Shown here one piece after another: positions 50,240 to 60,038 of a stretch of DNA of 64,000 nt. Location: the NCBI GenBank assembly GCA_045106475.1, contig JBGCEO010000028.1:1-64000 (forward strand), in the 5' to 3' direction. This DNA comes from Granulosicoccus sp045106475 (GTDB lineage: Bacteria > Pseudomonadota > Gammaproteobacteria > Granulosicoccales > Granulosicoccaceae). The notes beneath the pieces are model-generated. The model saw nothing but the letters and a program-made list of their open reading frames with translations, made no database searches and was not told the DNA's origin. A program made the position numbers and the translations under genes. Each line of letters starts with the position of its first letter. Position 1 is the stretch's first letter.

Positions 50240-51379
50240 ATGAGCGCTGGTACCTCTTCTGCAAACCCCTCAGGCAACTCTCTCGCAGCTGCCTACGAGG
50301 TAGGTCAGAGTCTTTGGCTGGATTACATTCAGAAAAGCCTGCTTGATGGCGAACTTCAGTCCATGATCAAAGACGATCGCGTTATGGGCTTGACCTCGAA
50401 CCCGGCAATTTTTGAACAAGCCATTGCAAAAACCAATGAATATGATAGCGATATAACCCGAATTGTTAATGCTCAAGCCGATGTGTCTCAACTTGAGCTA
50501 TTCAACCAACTGGCGATTCCTGATATCCAGGCCGCAGCTGACGCTTTTGCCAGCACCTACGAAGAAACCGATGGCGTGGATGGCATGGTTAGCTTTGAAG
50601 TGACCCCGGACCTCGCCCACGATGCTGCCGGCACGATTGCTATGGGCGTTGAGCTGCACAAGCGTGTTGATCGTCCCAATCTCATGATCAAGGTACCAGG
50701 TACCAAAGAAGGTGTTAAAGCCTTCGAAGCACTGACGGCTCTAGGCATCAATGTAAACGTTACCCTGCTGTTTAGCATATCTCGCTACCGGGAGATCGCA
50801 CAGGCCTACATCCGGGGTTTGGAACGCAGGCATGCCGATGGCCACTCAATAGCGCGCATAGCCTCCGTAGCCAGTTTCTTTGTGAGCCGTGTAGATGTCA
50901 GTGTCGACAAGGCCCTGGAAACCATGGGTGGCGATGCCGCGGAAGGACTCAAAGGTAAAATCGCCATCGCCAATGCAAAGGTTGCTTATGGACATTTCGT
51001 TAATTTGTTCGGCAGTGAGCAATTTGCCAAACTCAAAGCCCAGGGTGCAAGACCTCAGCGATTGCTCTGGGCAAGTACCGGTGTCAAAAACCCTGACTAT
51101 TCAGATGTATTGTACGTGGAAGAATTGATTGGCCCTGACACGGTTAACACGCTACCACCCAAAACAATGGCTGCATTTAAAGATCACGGCGTTGCCGAAT
51201 CTCGACTGACACAACACCTGGATCAAGCGCATAAAGACATTTCGGCGCTGGGAGAACTTGGCATCTCCTTGTCCGACATTACCGATGAGCTCGAGGCAGA
51301 TGGCATTCAGTCATTCGTCGAAGCTTTCGACAGACTATTAGCCGTTTTGGCGGATAAGCGCAGCACCGTCACAAGCTAA
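50240..51379 (+). CDS. tal: Transaldolase
   Basis: This pentose phosphate enzyme moves a dihydroxyacetone unit between sugar phosphates. The 379-residue protein is of the long type (actinobacterial/cyanobacterial-like class). The Schiff-base lysine is in NLMIKVPGTKEG, and VNVTLLFSISRYREIAQAYIRGLE and TSNPAIFEQAI are family segments. It sits between yggS and proC, which are adjacent in Pseudomonas. Its stop shares a base with the proC start (TAATG). Confidence 0.95.
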   Translation: MSAGTSSANPSGNSLAAAYEVGQSLWLDYIQKSLLDGELQSMIKDDRVMGLTSNPAIFEQAIAKTNEYDSDITRIVNAQADVSQLELFNQLAIPDIQAAADAFASTYEETDGVDGMVSFEVTPDLAHDAAGTIAMGVELHKRVDRPNLMIKVPGTKEGVKAFEALTALGINVNVTLLFSISRYREIAQAYIRGLERRHADGHSIARIASVASFFVSRVDVSVDKALETMGGDAAEGLKGKIAIANAKVAYGHFVNLFGSEQFAKLKAQGARPQRLLWASTGVKNPDYSDVLYVEELIGPDTVNTLPPKTMAAFKDHGVAESRLTQHLDQAHKDISALGELGISLSDITDELEADGIQSFVEAFDRLLAVLADKRSTVTS

Positions 51380-52242
51380 TGCACTGGATTTTCGTCGGCG
51401 CTGGCAACATGGCCAGCAGCCTGATAGGCGGACTGATTGCCAGTGGTGCGATTGCAGAGTCCATAACCGTTGTCGACCCGCAAACAGACGCTTGCGAACG
51501 AGCGCAGACTCGATTCGGCATCAAAGCCGAATCGAGTCTGGAAAATGCGCTAGCTGAAAACAAACATCAAACTATCGGGCTTGTCCTGGCAGTTAAACCT
51601 CATATCGTCGAAACAGTCTGTTCAAACTTCAAAGACTTTTTTAACGCTCAGAGTAAAGAGGTTCAGGCGCTGATGGCACCGGTTGTCATATCAGTTGCCG
51701 CGGGTGTGCGAGCCAGCAGCATGGAACAATGGTTGCCCCAGGCCACTGCACTGGTACGCTGTATGCCCAATACACCTGCCTTGCTCGGTCTTGGCGCAAC
51801 GGCCCTGTTCGCCAACTCCGCATGCACGATCGATCAAAAATCCAGTGCTGAATCGCTCCTAAAAGCCGCTGGCATGACGCTATGGGTAGAAAAAGAGCAA
51901 CAGCTGGATGCGGTGACTGCCTTGTCAGGAAGCGGCCCCGCTTATTTTTTCTATCTCATCGAGCAAATGAGCGCTGCGGGTACAGCGTTAGGCCTGGATG
52001 AAAAAACCGCCTCCGAACTAGCCATCGAAACCGCCTTTGGAGCATCCAGCATGGCACGAGCACGTGAGTATTCACCCTCAGTGTTACGCGAGAACGTAAC
52101 TTCTAAAGGTGGCACAACTGCTGCTGCGCTCAATAGCTTCAACAAGAATAACCTTCCTGCCCTGGTAGCCGAGGGCATGCAAGCCGCGCATGATCGAGCG
52201 GTCGAGCTAGGTGATGACCTTGCACCCGGCAAAGATCTATAG
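51379..52242 (+). CDS. proC: Pyrroline-5-carboxylate reductase
   Basis: ProC makes proline from pyrroline-5-carboxylate with NAD(P)H. The 287-residue protein has the Rossmann loop FVGAGNMASSLIGGL and the family signature VTALSGSGPAYFFYLIEQM, followed by VTSKGGTTAAAL. The ATG overlaps the transaldolase stop by one base. It is followed 31 bp later by yggT, as in many gammaproteobacteria. Confidence 0.96.
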   Translation: MHWIFVGAGNMASSLIGGLIASGAIAESITVVDPQTDACERAQTRFGIKAESSLENALAENKHQTIGLVLAVKPHIVETVCSNFKDFFNAQSKEVQALMAPVVISVAAGVRASSMEQWLPQATALVRCMPNTPALLGLGATALFANSACTIDQKSSAESLLKAAGMTLWVEKEQQLDAVTALSGSGPAYFFYLIEQMSAAGTALGLDEKTASELAIETAFGASSMARAREYSPSVLRENVTSKGGTTAAALNSFNKNNLPALVAEGMQAAHDRAVELGDDLAPGKDL

Positions 52243-52273
52243 TTCAAACTGACCTAATCGGAGACTGAACAAC

Positions 52274-52876
52274 ATGGGTAATCCTGCACTGAATGCGATT
52301 GGTTTTATCCTCGGCATTCTGTTCAATTTGTACGCAACTGTCGTGGCAGTCCGATTTGTCATGCAGGTTGTAAGAGCGGATTACTACAATCCCCTCTCAC
52401 AGGCTGTCGTCAAACTCACTGACCCGCTGCTGGTCCCTTTAAGACGCATCATTCCAAGTGTAAAACAGTACGACACCGCATCACTGGTCTTGTGTTTTGG
52501 CGTCTTGTTTCTGAAGCTGATCGTTTTCAAATATCTGAGCCTGGGCGCAGTGCCTGCCATCGGACTCAATGGGCTATTCGGACAACTTCCTACCGGTAAG
52601 CTTGTCATCCTGGCTATGTTGGATGTTATTCATCAGTTCTTCAACGTTTTCATCTTCGCTCTGATTATCCAGGCTATTCTCAGCTGGATTCCAAATGCTG
52701 GAGGAAATCCGGTACAAGGTTTAGTAACGGCTATTGGTGATCCTGTTTTACGTCCTATGCGAAAAATCATACCTCCCATGGGTGGCTTGGATCTAACCGT
52801 TTTTTTTACGATCATCGGCTTGTTTGCGATACGTATTTTTCTTATGGGAACACTTCGCAGCTTGTTCGGCTTATAG
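52274..52876 (+). CDS. yggT: YggT family membrane protein
   Basis: This 200-residue integral membrane protein has two YGGT repeats, each with a hydrophobic pair and a PLLVPLRRIIPS or PVLRPMRKIIPP motif. The family is linked to osmotic and cell-envelope functions with no clear biochemistry. It is preceded by a GGAGA ribosome binding site, and the AT-rich region after it leads to the HU gene. Confidence 0.93.
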   Translation: MGNPALNAIGFILGILFNLYATVVAVRFVMQVVRADYYNPLSQAVVKLTDPLLVPLRRIIPSVKQYDTASLVLCFGVLFLKLIVFKYLSLGAVPAIGLNGLFGQLPTGKLVILAMLDVIHQFFNVFIFALIIQAILSWIPNAGGNPVQGLVTAIGDPVLRPMRKIIPPMGGLDLTVFFTIIGLFAIRIFLMGTLRSLFGL

Positions 52877-52887
52877 CTATCGAAATA

Positions 52888-52937
52888 CAAAAAACACTAA
52901 AAAAACAGGTTATTTTTACTAAGACTTGTGTTTTTTG
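52888..52937. repeat. 10-bp inverted repeat in AT-rich DNA upstream of HU
   Basis: CAAAAAACAC (52888-52897) and GTGTTTTTTG (52928-52937) are exact reverse complements with a 30-base loop. GTGTTTTTT occurs again at 52949. The first arm begins 11 bp after the yggT stop, so it may end that transcript. The AT-rich composition is also typical of DNA bound by nucleoid proteins. Confidence 0.4.
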
Positions 52938-53113
52938 CTGAAAATATAGTGTTTTTTACAATATTTCATCTATAACTGCAGACTGATGGCACTTATCTGT
53001 GTTAACTTTCGCGCGCTTTACACGTCGAGTGAACAGACAGTTAAGCCTTACTGACTAGTGTATTTAGCGATCACAACTATCTTTCATCAGTATCCAGCAG
53101 AGGATCCCAAATT

Positions 53114-53509
53114 ATGGCCGCAAAGAAAAAAGCAGCAGCCAAGAAAAAACCTGTAGCTAAGAAAAAAGCCACAGCAAAGAAAAAATCAGCAGCGTCAGCA
53201 GCCGTAAAGAAGCCGCCTACCAAGTCAGAAATCATGACTTCAATTGCTGAAACTACAGAACTGAGCCGCAAAGAAGTTGCTTCAGTTTTCGAAGCGCTCA
53301 ACGGCCTAATTCAAGACAACCTCAAGCCACGTGGACCAGGCACTTTCAGTGTTCCTGGCTTGATGAAGATTCGTGTGAACAAGAAACCTGCTACCAAAGC
53401 ACGTAAAGGTATCAACCCGTTCACCGGTGAAGAGACCATGTTCAAAGCAAAGCCTGCACGTAAAGTGGTCAAGGTTCTGCCTTTGAAAAACTTGAAAGAT
53501 ATGGTGTAA
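53114..53509 (+). CDS. HU-family DNA-binding protein with lysine-rich N-terminal tail
   Basis: This 131-residue nucleoid protein has an N-terminal tail of about 38 residues made of KKK-A repeats (AAKKKAAAKKKPVAKKKA), like eukaryotic H1 or bacterial H1-like tails. An HU/IHF domain follows (TKSEIMTSIAETTELSRKEV, GPGTFSVPGLMKIRVNKKP) with the arm RKGINPFTGEETMFKAKPARKVVKVLP. The tail should increase non-specific DNA binding. A hairpin follows the stop. Confidence 0.92.
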   Translation: MAAKKKAAAKKKPVAKKKATAKKKSAASAAVKKPPTKSEIMTSIAETTELSRKEVASVFEALNGLIQDNLKPRGPGTFSVPGLMKIRVNKKPATKARKGINPFTGEETMFKAKPARKVVKVLPLKNLKDMV

Positions 53510-53528
53510 CTGCCCCAGGCAGATACTG

Positions 53529-53564
53529 GCTGGTCGCGGCTCTCTTACTACTGCTGCGACCAGC
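53529..53564 (+). terminator. Hairpin after the HU gene
   Basis: GCTGGTCGC (53529-53537) pairs with GCGACCAGC (53556-53564) across an 18-base loop. TGTTTACC follows, so the T-run is weak. A partial copy of the dispersed repeat (AACTGCCCCAGG, from 53508) overlaps its start. It probably ends the HU transcript. Confidence 0.55.
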
Positions 53565-53927
53565 TGTTTACCCCCCTGTTAAACCCAGCCCGACTGCACA
53601 ATGCCTCTGTGCGCTGTGTATAAAACACAGTTACGCCGTACCCCGCTGAAAAGCTTGCAGCACGGCTGACAAACGATAGCTTCCAACAGTCTTGGCATTA
53701 CCAGTGCTCCAGAATTAGCCCGCAGTGCCGGTAATTTGGACACGCCTTCCCGCCTCGTCATGTAATTGACACCCTAAAATCACGCGATTGGCGTCAATAT
53801 TGATACGTGGCAGTACGACCCCTATCGCAGGTAAAATGCCCAGCTTCTGGAATCTTTCGAACCTAGTGGCGTCCTAGAGGTCGATCTTTAACCCCCTCTT
53901 AATATAGAGAGTAAGGACAATCAGATA
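53565..53927. other. Gene-free region between HU and gspC
   Basis: No convincing coding frame, RNA gene or repeat is seen here. A 60-codon minus-strand frame (53579-53761) has no recognised feature. The last 40 bp contain TAATATAGAG and TAAGGA, which may be part of the gspC promoter and ribosome binding site. Confidence 0.5.
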
Positions 53928-54839
53928 ATGAGCGCGACCGCTTCATCTTTATCAGCGTCAGACAAACCGGCTCGATTACCGAGGCTGGCCAACACCCTGT
54001 TGGTTATTGGTATTGGCGTTGCGCTGGCATTTGTGAGCCTCAAACTGCTGCCCAAATCAGCGCCAGCGCCCGGCAGCGTCGCTGCACCGGTCGCAACCTC
54101 TGTGCGCAGCAACGCCCCGGGACCTGTGACCTTGGCAAAAAACATTGCCTCCATACATCTGTTTGGCGATGCCTCGAAAAAACCTGTGAAGGTGGTTGAA
54201 GCGCCTAAAGAAGAGCCTATTACCGAAACCAGGTTGAATCTGCAGCTTGCCGGTGTATTTGCATTTGAGCCGGCAGAAAAAGCCATAGCCATCATCAGCG
54301 CTGGCTCTGCAGAGCAGAATGCCTATGGCGTTGGAGACAAGATTAGCGGAGAAACCACACTGGAGGCGGTGTACCCGGATCATGTAGTGCTGCGTAATCG
54401 CGGCAAACTCGAAAAACTGGCTCTACCTGAAAACGTACAGCCCATTGCTATGCGTCCGATACAAAGTGCGAGTAATGGCAGTACGGATCAGTCTCAACAG
54501 AATGCTGGACAACCCATAGAGCTGCCTTCAAATCCTCGCGAATTGCGCGACACCCTGGCACGCAACCCTTCGATGCTAGGTCGCGTAGTGGCGGCAGAGC
54601 CCTATCAGGAAAACGGCAAGTTGGTTGGTTATCGCATAACGCCTAAACAGAATCCTGAGATACTCGAAGCTCAGGGCATAGTGGCCGGTGACGTTATCAC
54701 TCGGGTAAACAACATACAGTTGAATAGTCAAAAACAGGGCATTCGTGCTCTGCGCAATGCTGTGAAAGCAGAAAACCTTGAAGTTGTCATACTGCGTGAT
54801 GGCATCGAAGTGCCAATTTCCATCTCGCTTGCGCAGTAG
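53928..54839 (+). CDS. gspC: Type II secretion inner-membrane protein GspC
   Basis: GspC links the inner-membrane platform to the secretin. The 303-residue protein has one membrane segment (LANTLLVIGIGVALAFVSLKLL), the HR domain (LNLQLAGVFAFEPAEKAIAI, YGVGDKISGETTLEAVYPDHVVLRNRGKLEKL) and a C-terminal PDZ-like domain (GIVAGDVITRVNNIQLNSQKQ). TAAGGA precedes the ATG. The gene starts a gspCDEF cluster. Confidence 0.92.
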   Translation: MSATASSLSASDKPARLPRLANTLLVIGIGVALAFVSLKLLPKSAPAPGSVAAPVATSVRSNAPGPVTLAKNIASIHLFGDASKKPVKVVEAPKEEPITETRLNLQLAGVFAFEPAEKAIAIISAGSAEQNAYGVGDKISGETTLEAVYPDHVVLRNRGKLEKLALPENVQPIAMRPIQSASNGSTDQSQQNAGQPIELPSNPRELRDTLARNPSMLGRVVAAEPYQENGKLVGYRITPKQNPEILEAQGIVAGDVITRVNNIQLNSQKQGIRALRNAVKAENLEVVILRDGIEVPISISLAQ

Positions 54840-54909
54840 CGCACTATCCCAATGGCCACGAAGACATTGCAATTTACCAGCTACACTTTGGGGACAGCGA
54901 CTACCCACG

Positions 54910-57129
54910 ATGATAATGATTAAACGTTTGTTCCAGATAGCTCTACCTGGCCTCACCCTCTGCGTGGCGCTTGGATTTTCAGCGCTTGTTTTTTCACAGG
55001 AAGGTACGTTTACGCTGAATCTGAAAAACGCTGATATTCACTCGCTTATTCAGACCGTATCGCGCCAATCCGGTCGCAATTTCGTTGTAGATCCTCGCGT
55101 AAAAGCAAGAGTTACGGTGATTTCCTCAACCCCACTGAATTCTGATGAGCTTTACGAGACGTTCCTGTCAGTTCTGCAGGTTCACGGATATGCAGCTGTG
55201 CCAAGCGGTGATCTGATCAAGATTGTTCCCGATGTTAATGCCAAGCAGGGACCCGTTCCGGCTTACAGCAATGATCAGAGCAGTTCGGATCAACTGGTAA
55301 CGCAGGTAATCAAGGTTCAGAATGTTCCCGCCGCACAGCTTGTACCGATTCTGCGCCCCCTGGTCCCTCAGCAAGGTCACCTGGCCGCGTATGCAGCCAC
55401 AAATACGCTCATCGTGACCGACCGGGCATCCAATATTGGACGACTCACGACCATCATTTCCGGTATTGATAGACCCGATAACGATGAAGTTGAGTTGGTG
55501 CAATTGAGGCATGCCTCGGCCAGTGAGATCATTCGCATCATGCAGTCATTACAGAGTCGCGGTGGCCAGATCGATGGAACACCTGGCTCTGTGCGATTTG
55601 CTGCCGATGAACGTACTAACAGCATACTACTCAGTGGTGATCAGACTGCCCGGACTCGGATGCGGGGCATTATCACCAATCTGGACACACCAGTTGAGTC
55701 AGGTGGCAATACCCGGGTAATTTATTTACGCTACGCCAATGCCGCTGATCTTCTGGCTATCCTCACAGGAGTATCTGCTGGTCAGGCACAGGTGGGGACA
55801 AGCTCCTCTAGCGACGATTCGGCAGCCGGATCAACAGCTGCCTCTCCTGCCCCCACTGTCAATGCCAATGGCGTGGCAGTTCCACAGGCGCCGCAAGTGC
55901 CAACCGCATCATTGATCCGACGCGCTACACAGGAAAATGACCGGCCGAATGTTGATATTCAGGCGGACGAAGATACCAACGCGCTCATTATTACGGCACC
56001 ACCTGATGAAATGCGAAGTATTCTTGCCGTTGTTGAACAACTGGATATAAGACGCGCGCAGGTCCTCGTTGAGGCGATAATAGCGGAGCTGTCTACAACA
56101 AACAGTTCTCAGCTGGGCGTCAACTTTGCAGTCGATGGTTCTGGCGACAACCGCCCGGCAGCCTATACTAATCTGGGCGGCGCAACGCAGGCTTTAGTCG
56201 GCACTATTGCAAGCCAGGGCGCGAGTCTAAGCAACGGCTTGTCTCTAGCGCTTGGGCGCTTCGGCTCCGGTGGAATCGATTTTGGTATTTTACTCTCGGC
56301 CATCGCATCAGATTCCGATAACAACATTCTATCGACCCCTACCCTGGTCACCATGGACAATCAGGAAGCAGAAATCGTAGTCGGTCAGAATGTGCCTTTT
56401 GTGACTGGTCAACAGCTCTCAGCTTCCAACAACAATCCGTTCCAAACCATCGAACGTCAGGACATTGGTATTAGCCTGAAGGTTAGACCTCAAATCAATG
56501 AGGGCGATAACATCAAGATGGAGATAGAACAGGAAGTATCCGATGTCAGCAGCACCGCTGTAACCGGGGCTACCGACATCACCACCAACAAGCGCTCCAT
56601 CAAGACAACCGTTCTGGTTGAAGATGGGCAGACGCTGGTGCTCGGGGGATTGATCGACGACAAAATAAGCGACACCAGAGACAAGGTTCCATTCCTGGGT
56701 GATATTCCCTTGTTAGGTAGCCTGTTTCGATATCGAACCGGCAGTAAAAGCAAGCGTAACCTGATGGTATTTTTACACCCAACTATTCTGCGCGACCCCG
56801 AGACAGCCGATTACTATAGCCGTAGTAAATACGATGACCTGCGCGAAGCGCAGCTGGGACTGTTTGATCAGCAAGACCTTACGCAGTTGCCCCGGCCCGC
56901 ATTGCCAGAGCTCCATTTATATCTCGATGGAAAACGCGTGGACAACTCAGCAAGCCAATTCAATACCATCGTGCCGACTTCCAATGCTGATAGTCTTCTC
57001 GAGCCAGAAAACTCAGGGCTACCAGCAAGAGCCGGACTTGAACTTAACATCCCAACGAATGGCGATGATCTGGGCGCGGACGGCCCAATCGATGCATTGT
57101 CTCGTGGGATAAACACGAACACGAATTAA
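54910..57129 (+). CDS. gspD: Type II secretion outer-membrane secretin GspD
   Basis: GspD forms the outer membrane channel. The 739-residue protein has a signal peptide (ALPGLTLCVALGFSALVFS), N0-N3 domains (FTLNLKNADIHSLIQTVSRQ, TQVIKVQNVPAAQLVPILRPLV) and the secretin domain (VLGGLIDDKISDTRDKVPFLGDIPLLGSLFRY). A Ser/Thr/Ala-rich loop occurs in N3. ATG 54910 is preferred because the signal peptide begins there. The C-terminal extension after FLHPTILRD may bind a pilotin. Confidence 0.95.
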   Translation: MIMIKRLFQIALPGLTLCVALGFSALVFSQEGTFTLNLKNADIHSLIQTVSRQSGRNFVVDPRVKARVTVISSTPLNSDELYETFLSVLQVHGYAAVPSGDLIKIVPDVNAKQGPVPAYSNDQSSSDQLVTQVIKVQNVPAAQLVPILRPLVPQQGHLAAYAATNTLIVTDRASNIGRLTTIISGIDRPDNDEVELVQLRHASASEIIRIMQSLQSRGGQIDGTPGSVRFAADERTNSILLSGDQTARTRMRGIITNLDTPVESGGNTRVIYLRYANAADLLAILTGVSAGQAQVGTSSSSDDSAAGSTAASPAPTVNANGVAVPQAPQVPTASLIRRATQENDRPNVDIQADEDTNALIITAPPDEMRSILAVVEQLDIRRAQVLVEAIIAELSTTNSSQLGVNFAVDGSGDNRPAAYTNLGGATQALVGTIASQGASLSNGLSLALGRFGSGGIDFGILLSAIASDSDNNILSTPTLVTMDNQEAEIVVGQNVPFVTGQQLSASNNNPFQTIERQDIGISLKVRPQINEGDNIKMEIEQEVSDVSSTAVTGATDITTNKRSIKTTVLVEDGQTLVLGGLIDDKISDTRDKVPFLGDIPLLGSLFRYRTGSKSKRNLMVFLHPTILRDPETADYYSRSKYDDLREAQLGLFDQQDLTQLPRPALPELHLYLDGKRVDNSASQFNTIVPTSNADSLLEPENSGLPARAGLELNIPTNGDDLGADGPIDALSRGINTNTN

Positions 57130-57132
57130 CCG

Positions 57133-58737
57133 GTGGTCTCTCCAGCTGACTTTATTGATGTAGGTGAACCTCGAGACGAGGATGCGGCCAACGATGCGCC
57201 GACCTTGCTCGACGATGAGGTTACAAGCCCTGCCGAGCTTAACAAACTGCGCAGAGGCTCTTCCCTGTCGTACACCGACTTACCCTACACATTCGCCAAA
57301 CGCCATGGCGTGCTACTCGAGCGCAACGGCAGCGGTGATCTTATGCTGGTGCACCGACCAGGTGTTGGGCTCAATGCGCTGAGTGAAGCTCGCCGCAAAG
57401 CTGGACAATCGCTGACGCTCGAACCGGTTTCGCCCGATGATTTCGATGCAAGACTAACCCGACATTATGAAGGTGAAACAGGTCAGGCAATCGATATCAT
57501 GGATGACTTCGGGGATGATCTTGATCTGGCACAGCTCGCAGATGCACTGCCTGAGCCAGAAGATCTGCTCGAATCCACCGACGATGCACCGGTAATCAAA
57601 TTGATCAATGCGATGCTGACAGAAGCGGTGCGTAAGCAAGCATCAGATATTCACATCGAACCCTTCGAAAAGCGACTGGCCGTCAGATATCGAGTCGATG
57701 GGGTTATGCAAAAGCTGCTGGAACCACCCAGAGCCATTGCGCCTTTGATTATTTCAAGGCTCAAGGTCATGGCCAAACTGGATATTGCCGAGAGGCGATT
57801 ACCACAGGATGGGCGAATCGGATTGATAGTGGCCGGACGCCCCGTCGATGTCCGGGTTTCCACACTTCCCTCAGGTCATGGTGAACGCATTGTGTTGCGT
57901 TTGCTCGACAAACAAGCTGGACGACTTGATCTGGAACAACTTGGCATGCCTCGGGGTGCCCTGCAATCACTGCAACGAAGTCTCACACTCTCACACGGCA
58001 TCATTCTGGTCACCGGTCCCACCGGTTCGGGTAAGACCACTACTCTCTACGCATCGCTAGCCAAACTTAATACAAGCCGGTTTTCTATCCTAACCGTTGA
58101 AGATCCTATTGAATATTATATTGACGGTATCGGACAGACTCAGGTCAACAACAAGGTTGAACTGGACTTCGCACGTGGCTTGCGAGCAATCTTGCGCCAG
58201 GATCCAGACATCGTCATGGTCGGTGAGATACGTGATATGGAGACCGCAGAAATTGCAGTTCAGGCATCATTAACCGGACATCTGGTTCTCTCCACCTTGC
58301 ACACCAACACGGCCATTGGAGCGGTGACGCGTCTTCGTGACATGGGCATTGAGCCATTCCTGCTCTCATCCAGTCTGGTTGGACTGGTCGCCCAGCGACT
58401 GGTCAGGCTGCTCTGTCCTGACTGTAAGCGTGCACATACTCCTACCCATGCAGAACTCAAGTCATTAAAAAAGACGGTGTCACAAGTGCAGCAAATCTGT
58501 GAGCCTCACGGCTGCGAACGCTGTGGGCATACGGGCTACGTAGGGCGGCAGGGTATCTATGAAGTTGTGGCAGTCGATGAGTCCATGCGAACCATGATTC
58601 ATGATGGTGAATCTGAGCATGATATCGAACGCTATGCACGTACACAGAGCCCCGGCATCACCGAAGACGGAATGCGTTTGGTCATTGAGGGAAAAACCTC
58701 TCTTGAAGAAGTCTTGCGAGTGACACGAGAAGGCTAA
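57133..58737 (+). CDS. gspE: Type II secretion ATPase GspE
   Basis: This hexameric ATPase powers pseudopilus assembly. The 534-residue protein has an N-terminal N1E-like region, Walker A GPTGSGKTTTLYA near residue 294, the Asp box TVEDPIEYYIDGIGQTQVN, Walker B PDIVMVGEIRDMETAEIAVQ and the four-cysteine zinc domain (CPDCKR, CERCGHTGYVGR). The start is GTG 57133. Its stop shares one base with the gspF start. Confidence 0.96.
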   Translation: MVSPADFIDVGEPRDEDAANDAPTLLDDEVTSPAELNKLRRGSSLSYTDLPYTFAKRHGVLLERNGSGDLMLVHRPGVGLNALSEARRKAGQSLTLEPVSPDDFDARLTRHYEGETGQAIDIMDDFGDDLDLAQLADALPEPEDLLESTDDAPVIKLINAMLTEAVRKQASDIHIEPFEKRLAVRYRVDGVMQKLLEPPRAIAPLIISRLKVMAKLDIAERRLPQDGRIGLIVAGRPVDVRVSTLPSGHGERIVLRLLDKQAGRLDLEQLGMPRGALQSLQRSLTLSHGIILVTGPTGSGKTTTLYASLAKLNTSRFSILTVEDPIEYYIDGIGQTQVNNKVELDFARGLRAILRQDPDIVMVGEIRDMETAEIAVQASLTGHLVLSTLHTNTAIGAVTRLRDMGIEPFLLSSSLVGLVAQRLVRLLCPDCKRAHTPTHAELKSLKKTVSQVQQICEPHGCERCGHTGYVGRQGIYEVVAVDESMRTMIHDGESEHDIERYARTQSPGITEDGMRLVIEGKTSLEEVLRVTREG

Positions 58738-59966
58738 TGGCCGCGTATGAATATCTCGCGTTGGACGCGCGTGGTCGTGAAAAAAAAGGAGTGCTCGAAG
58801 CTGACACCGCCAGACTTGCTCGACAACTTCTGCGAAAACAAAGTCTGACTCCACTCGAAGTATCCGAGACCTCAGGTCGCGACAAGAGTAAAGGCGTCAA
58901 CAAAGGTAGTCAGACACCCACCTTTCGCGGCGGTATAAAAACGAATGATCTGGCACTGCTGACCCGCCAGATCGCAACCTTGAGTGCGGCCGGAACACCC
59001 CTGGAAGAATCTCTGTCCGCCGTTAGCCGACAAACCGAAAAACAACGCATCAAATCCTTGCTGCTATCCGTTAGAGCAAAGGTACTTGAAGGTCATAGTT
59101 TTGCTTCGGCATTGTCAGACTATCCCAAAGTATTTCCAGAGATCTATCAGGCAACCGTTTCGGCAGGTGAACAATCAGGTCATCTTGATGCGGTTCTGGA
59201 ACGACTAGCGGACTACACCGAAGAACGGCAAGCCGCTAACGCAACGATAAAAAAGGCGCTGATATATCCGAGCATGCTGGTATTTGCCTCCATCCTGATA
59301 GTCAGCTTCCTGCTTGCCTATGTGGTTCCTCAAGTGGTTCAGGTGTTTGATGGGATGGACCAGGAACTACCCACACTGACTCAGTTGATGTTGGCAGCAA
59401 GTGCTTTCGTCAGGCAATGGGGTCTGGTCGTAGCTGGTGTTGCTTTTGTTGCATTCGTTCTCTTTCAGCGGGCCATGCGAGGTGAGGCATTCAAGACCAA
59501 GGTGCACGGAATTCTGCTTAAACTGCCTCTTTTCAAACGTCTGATAAGAGGGTTTAACACTGCACAGTTTGCGCGCACATTGAGCATCCTTGCTGCCAGT
59601 GGCGTTCCCGTGCTGGAAGCATTGGATATTGGTGCACAAGTTATTACCAACAGGCCCATGCGTAAGGCTGTACAGGCTGCAGCGGCACAGGTTCGAGAGG
59701 GATCAACGCTGAGTGCAGCGCTAGAGAAAACCGGCTATTTTCCGCCTATGTTGCTGCATTTGATTGCCAGTGGCGAGTCGTCAGGCCAACTGGATAGCAT
59801 GCTCGAAAAAGCTGCCAACCATCAAGAAAGAGAACTCAGTTCTCTGATGGCTATTTTCCTGGGTTTGTTCGAACCGGTCGTGATTTTGATAATGGGAGGG
59901 GTAGTGCTGACAATAGTGCTGGGGATACTACTGCCGATTTTCGAGATGAATCAGTTGGTGAGCTAA
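58737..59966 (+). CDS. gspF: Type II secretion inner-membrane platform protein GspF
   Basis: GspF connects the ATPase to the pseudopilus. The 409-residue protein has two T2SF domains (LLTRQIATLSAAGTPLEESL, FARTLSILAASGVPVLEAL) and three membrane segments (for example LVFASILIVSFLLAYVVPQVV). It is the last T2SS gene here. No gspG-gspM genes follow, so the remaining components must lie elsewhere. Confidence 0.95.
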   Translation: MAAYEYLALDARGREKKGVLEADTARLARQLLRKQSLTPLEVSETSGRDKSKGVNKGSQTPTFRGGIKTNDLALLTRQIATLSAAGTPLEESLSAVSRQTEKQRIKSLLLSVRAKVLEGHSFASALSDYPKVFPEIYQATVSAGEQSGHLDAVLERLADYTEERQAANATIKKALIYPSMLVFASILIVSFLLAYVVPQVVQVFDGMDQELPTLTQLMLAASAFVRQWGLVVAGVAFVAFVLFQRAMRGEAFKTKVHGILLKLPLFKRLIRGFNTAQFARTLSILAASGVPVLEALDIGAQVITNRPMRKAVQAAAAQVREGSTLSAALEKTGYFPPMLLHLIASGESSGQLDSMLEKAANHQERELSSLMAIFLGLFEPVVILIMGGVVLTIVLGILLPIFEMNQLVS

Positions 59967-60038
59967 ATCAGTTGGCAGGATAACCGGGGAAGATCGAGTC
60001 CTACCTCACAGAGCACTATTGTCCTATTTCAAAAAATA

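Noticed and set aside
53579..53761. 60-residue minus-strand frame after HU
   Set aside because: No family, no start signal and atypical composition.
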